From Pseudovirgaria hyperparasitica (Eukaryota; Ascomycota; Dothideomycetes; Acrospermales; Acrospermaceae): a stretch of 64,000 nucleotides of DNA. This document shows positions 44,883-56,299 of the stretch, in pieces. The stretch lies in contig NW_022985566.1 of the NCBI RefSeq assembly GCF_010093815.1, positions 324,884 through 388,883 on the forward strand, given 5' to 3'. Below the pieces are notes generated by a model. The model searched no databases. It saw nothing but the letters and a program-made list of their open reading frames with translations, and was not told where the DNA came from. The position numbers and the translations under genes are program-made. How positions within the stretch are numbered: the stretch's first letter is position 1; the number at the start of each line of letters is the position of its first letter.

Positions 44883-46633
44883 GTTCCTTTGCCGCTGAGA
44901 TTCGTCAATTGTATCCTTGCGACGGGAAATCTTGTTGGATTTTTTCTTGTAGATATCTAGACAGCGCCGGATAGGCGCGCAATATTAGTCTTGGCTTTCT
45001 TCGTGGGTGGTGAAGTGTGGTGCAAGATGGATCGCGCGGTTCGCGGAAGAGGGAGGTGGTATGAGGCAGCGTACTACGAGAGAGGGAGACACAACGTTAA
45101 AAGAACAATGAGGGATATACAAGAATTAATGTGTGGGTGGTGAGAGTGGTTGGCAGAGTGATAGTATGGATAGAGTACCACGAATTGGAGGTGGTGGGAG
45201 GTTGAAGGACAGGGTAAGACGTACGCATAGCTGGCTGTGAGAGAGAGCGACGAAAGAGTCGAGATGGAGGAAGACTGGCGGCGCTCAAGCACAAATAAGA
45301 GGAGCAGAAAGACGGTATGTTGAACAGGAGGTACCTTGGACCGTGGACAGGGCCGATGAAGATGATGGTGCAGGCCGGGTCTTGGCTTTGGGAGGAGGAT
45401 GTCTTGGGGTTGATGAAGGAAGGGCACAAAGAAGGGTTCAGGTTAGTTAAGATACGTGGTAATTAGCGGCTTTGATGCACAGCGAAGGGGGGGGGGTGAT
45501 GTTCAACGGAATGCAAAGAATCAGGAATGAATGAATGAATTAGACAGAATATGTACCAAGCAAAAGCCCCGACGAATGATGCAGGTAATAGTAGAGAGAG
45601 ACGCCGCAAAAAGAGTCGCACGCTGCTAACCTGAAGCTTCAAAAGTCGCTGGTTGGCGGTGGTGAGGTCAGAACGGGTGGTGTTGGGCGGTGATGCCAGC
45701 TCCGGCCAATCAGCGTGCAGTACTGACTCTTGGCATTTGGGCTATGCAAAACAGCTCCTTCGACGCCATCCATGTCATGCGAGACTGCGTCACTCTCGCT
45801 CTCTTCTTCTTCATTAACTGGAAGTGTTGCGAGCCCTGCACCTAACGCTTACTAACAACGACACAGCTCGCATCGGCAACTTGGACGGTAGATGATGGTA
45901 TCGACTACAGTCTCATCATATATATATGTAGTAGACATATAGCGCGCTATAAAAGAAAGAGAGTCATCATAGAACAAGTCTAGGTCTATTCATCCAAGAT
46001 CATCATACATTCTGGCTAATTATACTAATTAATTACCACTACCAAAAGCGAGCGGAAAAGAACTGGCCCGCCAGAGCCAAGAAGACCGCTACTAATTAAC
46101 TACCCAAGCTAACCTCATCAATGCATCACGTAGGCGTGTGTGGCTGAACATCCCAAGCACACGCTTGGCAGGGCAGAATACCCTTCTTTCGCTCCCAAGA
46201 TGCTTGGGAATAAGGCGCAGTTCAAGTAATTGCGTGTGTGCTCTTGTAATAGAGAAAGAGAGAAAAGAAGGTGGCGAGGTAAATATCACCTCACTCACTC
46301 ACTAATAGTTAGTTCTACGTAGCTCAAGGTAGATGGATGGCTTCTTACATACATTCCCGTCGTCATCCGGTCGCGAGAAAAACCTCGCTGAACAAACAGC
46401 CCTGGAATGAATGCCGAACCAATACAGATACCAAAGACAGCTGCCCTCAAGAAGAAAAAATAAATGCTTTGCAGGGTGTCAATCGAGTACTCCTTATCGC
46501 GCCACACTGCGCGAGCTTGTTGCCGTCTACGCGCCTGTCCAAGAAATGCTCATTTGGGACTCCGCTATCATTAACCATCATACCGTAGAAAGACTCCGTA
46601 TAACGACTAACAAAAAACCGTGTTGCATCACTC
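44883..46633. other. Long intergenic region
   Basis: Probably contains an upstream exon of the Ca2+/H+ exchanger (44883-44960) and its promoter. Beyond that are short simple repeats: gaatgaatgaatgaat near 45530, a g-run near 45486-45494, and tatatatatatg near 45919-45930. No other gene is supported. Confidence 0.5.
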
Positions 46634-48469
46634 TCATGACGAGCCTTCAATGACCTTCTGGGACTCCTTGTGACCGGAAAGTCGTCGTTCATCGCGCATT
46701 CGAACCTTGTGATTGTCGCGAATCTTGTCGACGTATTCATAGATTTCATTCAGGCCCTCGATCTGTTCTGCGGCGCTCAACGAACTGCTGGCATTGCCTC
46801 TGACAAGCGGACTGAATAGACGTCGTCGCAAGCCCTCCAGATTCGCCTTCAGCGTAAGGAGGCGTCCGTGGTGGCTGACGAGCATGTGCTTGTCCCTGAC
46901 TGTGCGATCTTTGATGCTCGATAGCAGCTTTCTGTTCTTCTCGAACTTGGCAATCGCCGAGTTGCTTCCGAGCAGGCGATGCCACATACTGCCCAGGATG
47001 TCGCCTTCCTCGCGCTCTTGCTGGTCCTTCTCACGAATCACCGTACGCTGCAGGTTCATAAATTGCCCGTCGACATCGTTAAAGAGCCGGATGATGTTGT
47101 TGCAATGAGTAAGCTCGTCATTGATACTTCTCTCCATCGTATTCAGGAACTCGTTGAAGGTTCGGTGCAAGCTGACCATGGTCCTTTGGTGCGTCGTTTG
47201 CCCAAAGAGCTCAGTCACAACTTCGCCAATCTTGGTCGATTGTCCACCCCTCTCTAGAAGCTTGATACGGCTAAAGATGCCGTGGACACTATCAAAGATG
47301 GTAGTCGGCCGTGTCAACGCCTTTGCGAGCTCCCGCTTCGCCCAGTCCATGGTCGAGAGTATGCTGTATAAGGTCAGTCACGTGTTATTTCAAGGAAAAA
47401 AGACATCTACGTACCTGTCCACGTCACTAGTGACCTGTCCCAAGAACACATTCAGATTCTGCGATAGCTCCATCAGAGTGCCGCTGAGATCGTCCAGCTC
47501 GCGGAAGATGATCGGACCTGATGTCATGTTACTTTGCCGGATGGTTTCTCCCAGGTCCCAAACGGCGATGCTAGTCTCCTGCAGGGTATCGACCTGTCTG
47601 AATCCATCCTCAGTGTAGTAGAGTAAAGGCTCATACGATTTGCTTAGTTGCGCAACCATCACAAGATCGGGCGAGGCTGGTTGCTCGGCTGTGGCGAGCA
47701 GAAGCTTGAAAGCGATGTAACCTAGCAGTATAACAAGTATCGTGGACGCCTTGGACAGCTTGGCTTCGGTAACCGCATCGTATCTTGACTTGAGCCACAA
47801 CAGGCTATTTTCGATATGCTCGATCGAAGAATGTATTTCCCCGCGCATCGTGAACCGGATAACTAGCGACTGTCAGTATGAAGGTCATCATGGCATAGAC
47901 GCCCACTCACATGAATACCCTGCGGACGTATGCTGGACGGCTGGAATTTCCTCCTCCTTTTTATCATCATCGTCGTCACCATCATCGTTCCCGTCCTCTG
48001 CCCCTTCATGCTCCTCCTCTACGACGCTCAGCTCTCCCACGTTCGGAATGTCATCACGGTCCGGACTGGAGCGAGGAGTCTGGTCTCGAGAAAGCGGTAG
48101 TAATATTTGTGTTGGGTGTAGCGATCTCCTTGAAGGTGACATGGAACGCGACATTGTGGGAGACTCGCTACGACGGACCAGCCCGGCATTGCGATTATAC
48201 CAGTGTCGAGCTAGAGGGCCCCAGGTGCTTTCCAACGATGCGCCTCCAATAGACTCGCTGACCGCAGAGTCGCTAGCGACCGAGTACGCATCAGGATCTG
48301 TTTCCGAAGGCTCGAACGGATAGCCCGAGTACGACAAATGCTCTCCATAGGGAGATTGATGGCGCGTTGGTGTGAAGTCGGAGAGAGGACTGTTCAGGTC
48401 TGGGAATGTTGTGCGCTCGTCATATTGGCTCGCGATGTCGCTGTCGTACATGTCTCGAGATTCGCTCAT
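46634..48469 (-). CDS. Conserved-type fungal single-pass membrane protein, unknown function
   Basis: Three exons, 47911-48469, 47415-47862 and 46634-47363, with GT-AG introns of 48 and 51 nt; 578 aa. The N-terminal 185 residues are disordered, Ser-rich and end in an acidic run (EDGNDDGDDDDDKKEEEIP). One strong hydrophobic helix lies at about residues 225-245 (SKASTILVILLGYIAFKLLL). The remaining 330 residues are mostly helical with coiled-coil character (TVIREKDQQEREEGDILGSM, LLSSIKDRTVRDKHMLVSHH). I do not recognise a family domain. The layout resembles fungal proteins that display a helical domain from an internal membrane; localisation is inference. Confidence 0.78.
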
Positions 48470-49232
48470 TGTGACTTGTGTGGATGTATGTGTGCGTGTG
48501 GGAGGGAAGGAGGGCCACAGGCGGAGTGGAGGACCAGAGGTAGATCGAGGAGGACAAGAAAGACCGGAGATTATGGAATATATCTGCAAGATGCGCAGCC
48601 AGTCGAGTCGGTCAAGCAGAGTGTGAATGTCGAGTGTCCAAGTGGATATGTCGAACGCGTTGGCGCGGACAGGTGGGCGCGTCCTTTCCTATGTGTTCTA
48701 TCACGGCTGCCTGGTGGGTGGGAATTGAGTCGTTAGTGTTGTAGTAGACAATGAAGCGCGCCATAACATAACGAAGAAGAGAGAGTAGTAGACTCAACTC
48801 CTCCATCGAAGAGTGCTGGAAGTCCGCCAGGCCAGGCCAGCGGACAACTGCAGGGGTGCTGAATCCGAAACGCATTTTATATCTTGCAGAAGTCGATTGG
48901 ATGGGGATGTTTAGGAAATGGAGGGGCTGGAAGGAGGCTGGTTGGTCGTAAGTGGAGAGTAGTGTGGCGGCGTGCAGATGCCTTAAGCTGTTCGTGGCAT
49001 GGCCGGAGGGGTAGACCGTTGGCGCCTTGCTGGCCTTGCTGCCTGAATCAACCCGTTCCCCGCTTTCTCAGTCTTCTGGCGTCGAGTATTACCTGCCGTT
49101 GCTTGCTGAAAAATAGTGCAGTAGAGAGTAACATACTGATAAAAGAGAGGGCGTCTTGGACGATTATACTCGAGCTCAAGTGTGTAGCAGCACCAAAAAT
49201 AAAATATGACAATGTCTGAAAAAGAAAATATA
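48470..49232. other. Intergenic region between membrane-protein gene and tRNA-Leu
   Basis: Contains the promoter of the minus-strand membrane-protein gene, with a gtgtatgtgtgcgtgtg tract near 48488. No further gene is supported. Confidence 0.5.
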
Positions 49233-49346
49233 ATGACAAGAGTGGGACTTGAACCCACGCAGATTTCTCTATGCGAATACTAAAGACTTCTGGGAAGCCT
49301 AAGACGTATCTTGAGTCGCACGCCTTAACCACTCGGCCATCTTGCC
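49233..49346 (-). tRNA. tRNA-Leu(CAA) with intron
   Basis: On the minus strand the sequence folds as a type II tRNA. Acceptor stem GGCAAGA pairs with TCTTGTC. The D arm is ATGGCCGAGTGGTTAAGGC. Anticodon stem TGCGA/TCGCA encloses a CT-CAA-G loop. A variable arm AGA-GAAA-TCT is present, and the T arm is GTGGG-TTCAAGT-CCCAC. An intron of about 32 nt (about 49278-49309) interrupts the anticodon loop one base after the anticodon, the standard position. Anticodon CAA reads UUG. Introns in tRNA-Leu(CAA) are common in fungi. Discriminator base A also fits leucine. Confidence 0.95.
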
Positions 49347-50701
49347 TGATACGAAAGAAGTGTGGTCTTAGTCAAAATATATACGTATCATACTATATTC
49401 TCAAAAGCGCGGCATTAGCGCCAAGCGACTGCACGATTAACACGACAGGACAGTTCCACACGTCTTACCTTCAAAATGAAGGAAAAGTGCCTCTCAAACA
49501 CCACGCGTGAGATCGCACACACGTTCAAATCGCCATACATATATATATATACATTCCTATCGCATGAGGCTCAACACCCACCGGGATCTATGACAGTGCT
49601 TTCGCGTGCGTCTGGGGTCATGCAGCTCCATCAGGTGCAGCTGCAGAGTTGATCTTGATCTCGATCAAACCACTATCTTGTCCAACTTCACAACCAGACA
49701 AACCGACTATCAAGCGAATACCCAGCCATAACCACACACACTCGTACTCACCGTCTTGCGCAAACCGCGTATATCGGACTCCCTCCCAGCTCGTCCGCAT
49801 TCTCCGGCCCCTCCTCCGCAAGCATCCCCAGTCCACAGCTCGCAGTATTGCCAACTTCCATCTTGGTTATTACATAGGTTAGTTGGGTGCCGACAAAAAG
49901 CAAACTTTCTTAACCTCAAAGCCTACGCCGCTGTCGTATGATGCGTGCCATGTGTGTTTGTCTGATTATGCGATGGCGTGGCCGTCGATGCCCGAGTGCA
50001 TAGCGGTCAGGTCGCAAAAGGCCTGAGAGCTACGTATCATCCATGTGGTCGTCGTCCATGTGGTTTGTCCATGGATCCGCGTCTTCCGCAGTACGTGCCG
50101 CCGCCTGCATCCTCGCTCGCTCAGCTTTCAACGCTCATGACATACACACACACCTGCTTGTCACGCGGCGCCCTCTTGACCTTGACCGGAGGATTTGGCC
50201 AAGCTGGCTGGGCAGGCGTAGTAGTAAAAAGTGTCCGGGATGAAAGGGCTGTAAAGACATAAAAGGTGGGTGGACAGGCAGAGCAAGGCCAGATACAACC
50301 CGAGATCTGCGCCATGCGACGACTGTGAAGCCTCTTTTCCTCCTCTCTCTGTCTCTATTTCTCTCCCTACAAATCCTCTATCGAGGTTCGGTTTTTTGAG
50401 GCTGCTTTTGTTTGCTTCTTTCACGCAGCTAGCACTCAAGAGAGGCTGGGGTACAAGGTTTGACGTCTGCGGTTCTCTGTCGCCCTGAGAGCTTTTGTCT
50501 CCCTCACGCATCTTCATCGCATCGCATCGCTATACACTACGTCCATACATATCGACTTCCAACCTTCATCCTCCACCGACCGTCCGACCATCCGCCCGTC
50601 CATGTCTCCAAACCAGTAACAAGCCATACTGGAAACAACGAATCCATCTTCACACTCTACAACCACTCCGACCGGAACCGCAACGCACCAAAACCACCAC
50701 C
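49347..50701. other. Intergenic region and leader of the cysteine-rich protein gene
   Basis: About 1.35 kb. A (TA)n tract lies near 49541-49552. The last 200 bases are a C- and A-rich leader without upstream ATG in the gene's frame. No other gene is supported. Confidence 0.45.
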
Positions 50702-51379
50702 ATGCAACTCCAACCCACTCTCCTCACCCTCCTCATCCTCACCCTCACCCCCCACACAACCGCCAAAGCCCTCCCCTACCCCAATCCACACCCCCTCCCT
50801 CTCCCCCAAACCCTAATCAACAACGCCCCCTTCTCCGGCGCAATCTACATCGTCGACCCCTCCGGCCAACCCATCACCACAACCACCACCCCAAACACAA
50901 ACAACCCCCTCACAAACCCGCCCGCAAACACCAACATCTGCCCCGCCACCGCCCCCCAGCCATGCTCAAACCTCCTCTCCTGGTGCTGTCCAACAGGCTA
51001 CACATGCGTCGCCCCAGCCTCCGCCGCAGGGCTAGTGGGCTGCTGTCCCGACGGCGCAACATGCACGGGCACGCTGGACGTGGCGCTCGTGACGACGGTG
51101 ACGGTGCAGGTTGCTGTTGCGCAGGCGCCGCGCACGACGGTCGCGGGCGTGTATGATGGCGTTGGGGGTGTGGTTGTGCAGGGAGGGTATTGTAGTACTT
51201 TGACGGTTAGGCAGGCGGAGGGATTGCCTACTGAGAGGGCTGGGGCGTGTGGGACGATTTTGGTGGTGGGTGCGGGAGGGAGGAGTGTTGGGAATGCGGG
51301 GTTGATGGGGGGTGTTGGGGTGGTGGGGATGATGATGGGTTGGATGGTGGTTTGGTTGAGGGTGCTTGGGGGGTGGTGA
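50702..51379 (+). CDS. Small secreted cysteine-rich protein, probably GPI-anchored
   Basis: Single exon, 225 aa. Residues 1-23 (MQLQPTLLTLLILTLTPHTT plus AKA) form a signal peptide. A Pro/Thr/Asn-rich segment follows. A cysteine block at about residues 79-122 has paired cysteines (NICPATAPQPC, SWCCPTGYTC, GCCPDGATC), then a Val/Thr-rich domain with two further Cys. The C-terminal 28 residues are hydrophobic (GLMGGVGVVGMMMGWMVVWL), compatible with a GPI-attachment signal. Small Cys-rich GPI proteins of this build are common on fungal cell walls; no specific activity can be assigned. The sense strand is extremely C-rich up to about 51050, then G-rich to the end. Confidence 0.8.
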   Translation: MQLQPTLLTLLILTLTPHTTAKALPYPNPHPLPLPQTLINNAPFSGAIYIVDPSGQPITTTTTPNTNNPLTNPPANTNICPATAPQPCSNLLSWCCPTGYTCVAPASAAGLVGCCPDGATCTGTLDVALVTTVTVQVAVAQAPRTTVAGVYDGVGGVVVQGGYCSTLTVRQAEGLPTERAGACGTILVVGAGGRSVGNAGLMGGVGVVGMMMGWMVVWLRVLGGW

Positions 51380-52403
51380 GAAGGGAATGGGAGGGGATAT
51401 GGCGACGAGGAGGAGGAGGAGGAGGAGGGTGATGAGAGGGAGAAATGAGTCAAGGCACAGGAGAAGGCAGGACGAGGAAAGGAGAGGGATATACAAGGCC
51501 CATGAAGTCATGAAGATACGACACACACCGAGCAACCAACTTACCAACCATCTAATAATCCACAACAGCATCCATCAACAAAAAGTCAAGACAGAGCTGG
51601 CTACACATTCACACATTTACACATCCACATATCCACACATTTACACATCCACATATCCACACATTTACATATCCACATATCCACACATCCACACACCCAC
51701 ACACATCGTGTGCTGAACACATCTACTCCGGCATTTGACGACAAACATATACCAATACGATTACACTACACTGCTACTGTCTATTACTTTGCTTTCTATA
51801 TGGATGCAATGCCATGCCGTGCCATGCCTCAATCTCCCTCCTCCCTCTCTCTCTCCCTTCTCTCTCCTCCTCCCAAGACTCTCAATCTCAATCTCAACCT
51901 CAACCCCTCACACACACACACTCATCCCCCCCAAATCAGAACAAAACCCATCAACAAAGCGTATATATATCTGCGTATGCATAAGCAAAAGAAACGCCAA
52001 AAAACCCCCAAAATGTGCTATAAATCACGCAGAAAAAAGGGGGCCGCGGGACGACACGCTCAAATAAGTGTGCATTAAAATACAATAACCACCTAGCAGG
52101 CAGGTAACTGTATGTAGTAACACACAAAAAAAAACTCCAATCCGATCCGCTTCAAAACAAAACCCCAATCTAAAGAACCCTCGCTTACTCAAAACAATGC
52201 TTCGCTGCGTCGTCATGGGGACTAATTATTCGTGAGGAGTGGAGTGGAGTGGAGTTTCAGGCGACGGGGGGTGATGGTGTGCGTGTGTGGTGTATAAGAG
52301 CGAACAAGGAAGCAAGCAAAGCAAAGCAAGCCCCTAAAAAATGCAAGGCCTCTTCAAAAGACCCCCAAAAACAACTTTTTTCATGCTTTCAAAGGACCTA
52401 TCC
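51380..52403. other. Intergenic, repeat-rich
   Basis: Convergent 3' flanks. It contains a gagg-type purine run (51403-51430), the cacat minisatellite (51601-51705), a pyrimidine-rich tract (51835-51900), and ggagtggagtgg and gcaaagcaa repeats (52235-52335). No gene is supported. Confidence 0.5.
51601..51705. repeat. Minisatellite of acac/atttacacatccacatatcc units
   Basis: At least three imperfect copies of a unit of about 26 bases (cacatttacacatccacatat), degrading into shorter cacatccacac words. It lies downstream of the cysteine-rich protein gene. Confidence 0.8.
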
Positions 52404-54585
52404 TCACGACAACGGCCACCTCGACTTCAGCCCCTCCATCCACCGCCCATACAGCACATCCGCCAACAGCCCAGCATGCTCCATCCCCGGCTGGACATGC
52501 CCGGGCAGCTTCTTCTCGTCGAAGCCGGCGTAGTGCGCAGCAGCCGCAAGATCACGATCGACAGCCCCGCCGACAAACGCGCTCTGGCGGCGGCGATGGT
52601 GGCTCTTGAGATGAGGGTTGTTTTGCGCGAGGACGAGCTTGGTTTTGGTGGGTGTGTCTGGGGCGCCGCTGTCGCGGCGGCTGGGCGTGCTTGGGGGTAT
52701 GCTGCTGACCTCGCGGACGGCGGGTGCTGGGGTGTTCTTCACGGGGGACTGGTGGGTGAATTGGATGCCGAGGGCGGTGGCTAGGCGGGCGTCGCCAGAG
52801 ACGCGCTCGAGCATCATTTTCAGAAGGAGATATTCTCCTTCGGGGTCGACGCGGTCCAAGGCACTCCATGCATTGGCCACTTTGCTCAGAGCTTCTCGTT
52901 TCGTTTGGCTTCCTGTCTGTGCGTATGTCTCCTGCAATGCAGGATCGATTATCTTGGAGAATGCGCGGCGCCCGAGGAGAGCTTCTTTAGTTGCCGGTGG
53001 GGGGTGCGCATCAACCGGCATTAGAGGTGCATTCTCGTCTTGGACTCCTGCGTCTTCGTGGATCGGGGTATTTCCGTCACCGACATGTATGACGCTGTTC
53101 GATCGAGACAGAGGCCCGGGCTGACCATGTTCCTTCTCTCCTGAGACTCGGCGAAATTGCCGGACTGTGGATGGACTGTTGCCAAAGGACATGTCCAGCC
53201 CCAGGGGTTGCTTCTGGCCACTGGCTCTCCTGTTGTCACTCACGCGACGTGCTGTTGGCGTCGAGCCTGACGGTTGCCGTATGGCGGTTGCAAATGACGA
53301 ACGGCGGGAGGCGGTCGACACTTTGCGGACTTTGCGGACTGCGGGGGACGCGGACAAAGTTCCTAGTGGCGTCTCGTTGATGTTGAGCCGTTCCAACAGT
53401 GCTTCGGAAATGTCATTTCCTCCAGATGGAATGCGTGCGAGTTTCCGGCGTTTTGTGGTGTGTTTATTGACAGGCATCTTGACAGTGGATGGTTTGAGTG
53501 TGTCAAACACCCACTCGTCTTGGTCTTCCCGGGGTGATATGTTTTGCATTGTCTCTTCGTAGTATCGTCGATGAGTCTCATGTTCGTCCTCGGACGTGTC
53601 GAATTGCTCCTTGCGTAGGATGAGCTCTCGTAATGTTTCTGTGCGTCCAGCGCGCTGAATGAAGCGGTGTCGTAGCAACTCCTTTGCTGTTGCTCGCCGG
53701 TCGGGGTCTTTGATCAGGCATGATGCGATGAAATCTTTGAAATCCTTGCTCCACTTACTTCCCTCCAACCGTGGTGCTGGTGCCTTGGGTATTAAGAATA
53801 GTACCTTCATGGGGTGGGTCTCAGCATTCGGCGGTGCTCCGTTTGCCATTTCCATTGCTGTTATACCGAGCGACCATATGTCTGCCTTGAAGTCGTAGCC
53901 ATTTTCCTGAATAACCTCTGGTGCCATCCAGAACGGCGTACCTACAAACGTCATGCGTTGAGACTTGATGTTGGTAAGCTGCGCAGCAACTCCGAAATCA
54001 GCAATCTTGACTCTCCCATCCTGTGACAGCAGGGTGTTGGCTGCTTTTATATCCCTATGGATCTTGCCAGTATGGTGGAGGTAGTCGAGGCCTAATAGGA
54101 GTTCGCGGCAGATGATGGCGATATGTGCTTCAGAAAAGGAGCCGGGTTTCAGCTATAATGAATGGGTCAGAGAGGCGCTTTGATGGAGGCATCACTCGAC
54201 TTACGAGATCCAGGCAGGAGCCTCCTCCCAGGTATTCCATCACAATCCATAGCTTCACTCCTTTTACAAAGCTCGCCTTGTACTGGGTAACGTATGGACT
54301 TTTGCATGTGCTCAGCACAGAGATCTCTTGTTGGATCTCAGCAAGGTCATCACCGCTCCCTTCCAAGTCAATCTGTAGACTACGTCAGTCTTGAAGCGAA
54401 GTAGCAACCGAACTTAGTGAACATACGTGTTTGATTGCTACCAGCTCGCCGGTAGACTTCTCGATTGCTTTGTAAACGACGCCGAAACTACCATCTAAAC
54501 AGAGTGTCAGCATAGATCATACTTGCAGGATATATCTGGTCCGCATACTGCCGAGCTCCTCGAGTACTTGATAGTTGTCCGCCAT
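52404..54585 (-). CDS. Ste20-like serine/threonine kinase, GCK-III (Kic1/Nak1/Sid1) type
   Basis: Four exons, 54549-54585, 54427-54494, 54205-54372 and 52404-54152; 673 aa. Kinase landmarks in order: glycine loop ELGNGSFGVVYKA, VAIK lysine, HRDIKAAN catalytic loop, DFGVAAQL, and GTPFWMAPEVIQENGYDFKA with the GCK-type activation segment. The kinase domain ends near residue 260 (RHRFIQRAGRTETLREL). The tail of about 410 residues is mostly disordered with basic and Ser-rich runs, plus a helical C-terminal region ending RWMEGLKSRWPLS. GCK-III kinases act in the septation or morphogenesis Hippo-like networks (SIN, MOR/RAM). Which one this is cannot be fixed without a tree. The 37-nt first exon is supported by the glycine-loop reading. 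Confidence 0.93.
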
Positions 54586-56299
54586 TATGGAGAAAGCCGA
54601 TTGCGGCGAGCTGTAGTCAGACTAGGGCGCACCGAGAAGTTGTGAAAGCACCACCATGCGCAGCAATAAAGAGAGGCTCACAGAAATAAATCTGTATAGA
54701 TTAAAATCGTTAAGGATACTCGGGGATGAATGCGCAAAAGGCTGATGCTGGCCGTCATAGACCTTTTACTCAAGGATTGTCGCAGTGTTGTGTCCAAGCC
54801 GCAGCTCCAGTGTAATCGCTATAGCAACCGGCAAAAGGAACGTGCGCATCGATGCCCGCCATGCACATCCCACAATTTCGGACAAAGGGGCTGTGGAGTT
54901 CCGAAACGTCCTGATCTCTCTTTACATGATCAAATGGGTGAATTTCGCGACTTTGTTATGTACAGATATACAGATATTCTCCATAAAGTATGACGCCCAT
55001 ACTTCGGTACGTGAGAAGCGGCAAGCGTTTATATCTGGCATACACTGCAGCCTACCAGAACCTGATGATGAGGACGGGATGCAGACCCCTATCTGACGGG
55101 TACCTGCAATAGCCGCTAATGACAAGCCCACAGTGTTGATTCATTCGTTGTGATTCGTTACTCTGTCAGGCATCCTGCTTTAGCCTTCACTTGAAACTGT
55201 TTACACTTTTCCCTATTGGGACAGCCACATACCGTGCCTAGTCCGTTAATCGGAATATTCAGGGTCTTTGGATTCTCGATACCGAGGAAACGGCCCGGTT
55301 GTCTGAAAGGATTGATCCGACGCGGAGAGGGCTCGCGGCTCGCTATGGACCTAGAATCCTCCTTCTCGTGGAGCCTCACGATATGCCGTGATGTATATAA
55401 ATATCCGTACGTATCTCCATCCTTCCCTGCCTCCAGCCGGCTCCATACTCCCCCATCGAAAGCCAAAGTCGTTGCTGTTGGGCTGGAGTTGGCCATGCCA
55501 CCAGAGCTTTGACTGCCTGATCATATGCTTATACGACTCGTAGTCCTATTTCTGGACATAAACACAACATAGTTTTGGCATGCTTGCGTCATAACACTGG
55601 CAAACCTGATATTCTGCTCGGCCATGCCGATCTGGCAGACCTGTCCCTGCAACGCCATAATATATGGCCTTGCCGCGTAACTGTGTTGTCGTGCTTTTTC
55701 TTATTGACACCTTGATGTTCCATGCCACGGCTATTCGAGGGGCACATGTGATGATGCCACAGCCAAGCACCACGGCTCATCCACCAGTAGCATCCTGTGT
55801 ACCATAATAGTAATACGCGCATCACTGGACCTTTTGCCGACCATCGCAATGGAAGCCAAACGCGTTTTGGAAAAAGGAGATTCCAGGGCAGACTGGTGAC
55901 TGTCATAGCGTCTCTCCCCGCCGTGGATCCAGTCTACTCAAGTACGCCATGGCGGCACCGTGGTAACGAGGACGGTGGAGGATCATCTCGCCGTCTGTCT
56001 TTGTCCTCCACGCTCGCTGCAACACCACAAAAAACTCATTGAGTATCAATGACTTCCACTTTGTTATGGGGTTTGGACTTCTAGGGCCTAAGTCGCTGCC
56101 CTTGAGATTCTGTTTTGTTCTTCCCGCGTGGCGCACCTTGACCCTAGCCGTCTTCTTGCTGACGATTCGCTGGGAGTTTTCAGCCTCCGAATCTTCGTTA
56201 GCGTTCCTCCACCGACTGTTTTCCTATCTCCATTCCTACGCTCCCTTACTGTACAATCGGCATGTTGTGAAGAAGCTATTTCTAGGAGACATAGATACC
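54586..56299. other. Divergent intergenic region
   Basis: Promoters of the kinase (minus) and the DUF4048 gene (plus). It may contain one small minus-strand gene at 55158-55496, listed separately. The part 56066-56299 is open in the DUF4048 frame but looks like leader. Confidence 0.45.
55158..55496 (-). CDS. Possible small hypothetical protein
   Basis: Open frame of 112 aa with a genuine ATG and a reasonably polar composition. It has a short cysteine cluster near the end (GTVCGCPNREKCKQF). No family is recognised and no homology can be claimed. It stands alone in a 1.7-kb gap. It may be chance. Confidence 0.3.
   Translation of the reverse strand: MANSSPTATTLAFDGGVWSRLEAGKDGDTYGYLYTSRHIVRLHEKEDSRSIASREPSPRRINPFRQPGRFLGIENPKTLNIPINGLGTVCGCPNREKCKQFQVKAKAGCLTE

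Noticed and set aside
45097-45429. Minus-strand frame upstream of the Ca2+/H+ exchanger considered as its N-terminus
   Set aside because: The sequence is unlike exchanger N-termini, and no convincing splice path joins it to the exon at 44481-44882.
50495-50701. Upstream extension of the cysteine-rich protein frame
   Set aside because: It contains no usable ATG and would bury the clear signal peptide that starts at 50702.
56066-56299. N-terminal extension of the DUF4048 protein
   Set aside because: The frame is open, but its hydrophobic reading is unlike the Ser/Pro-rich family start; the ATG at 56300 is preferred.
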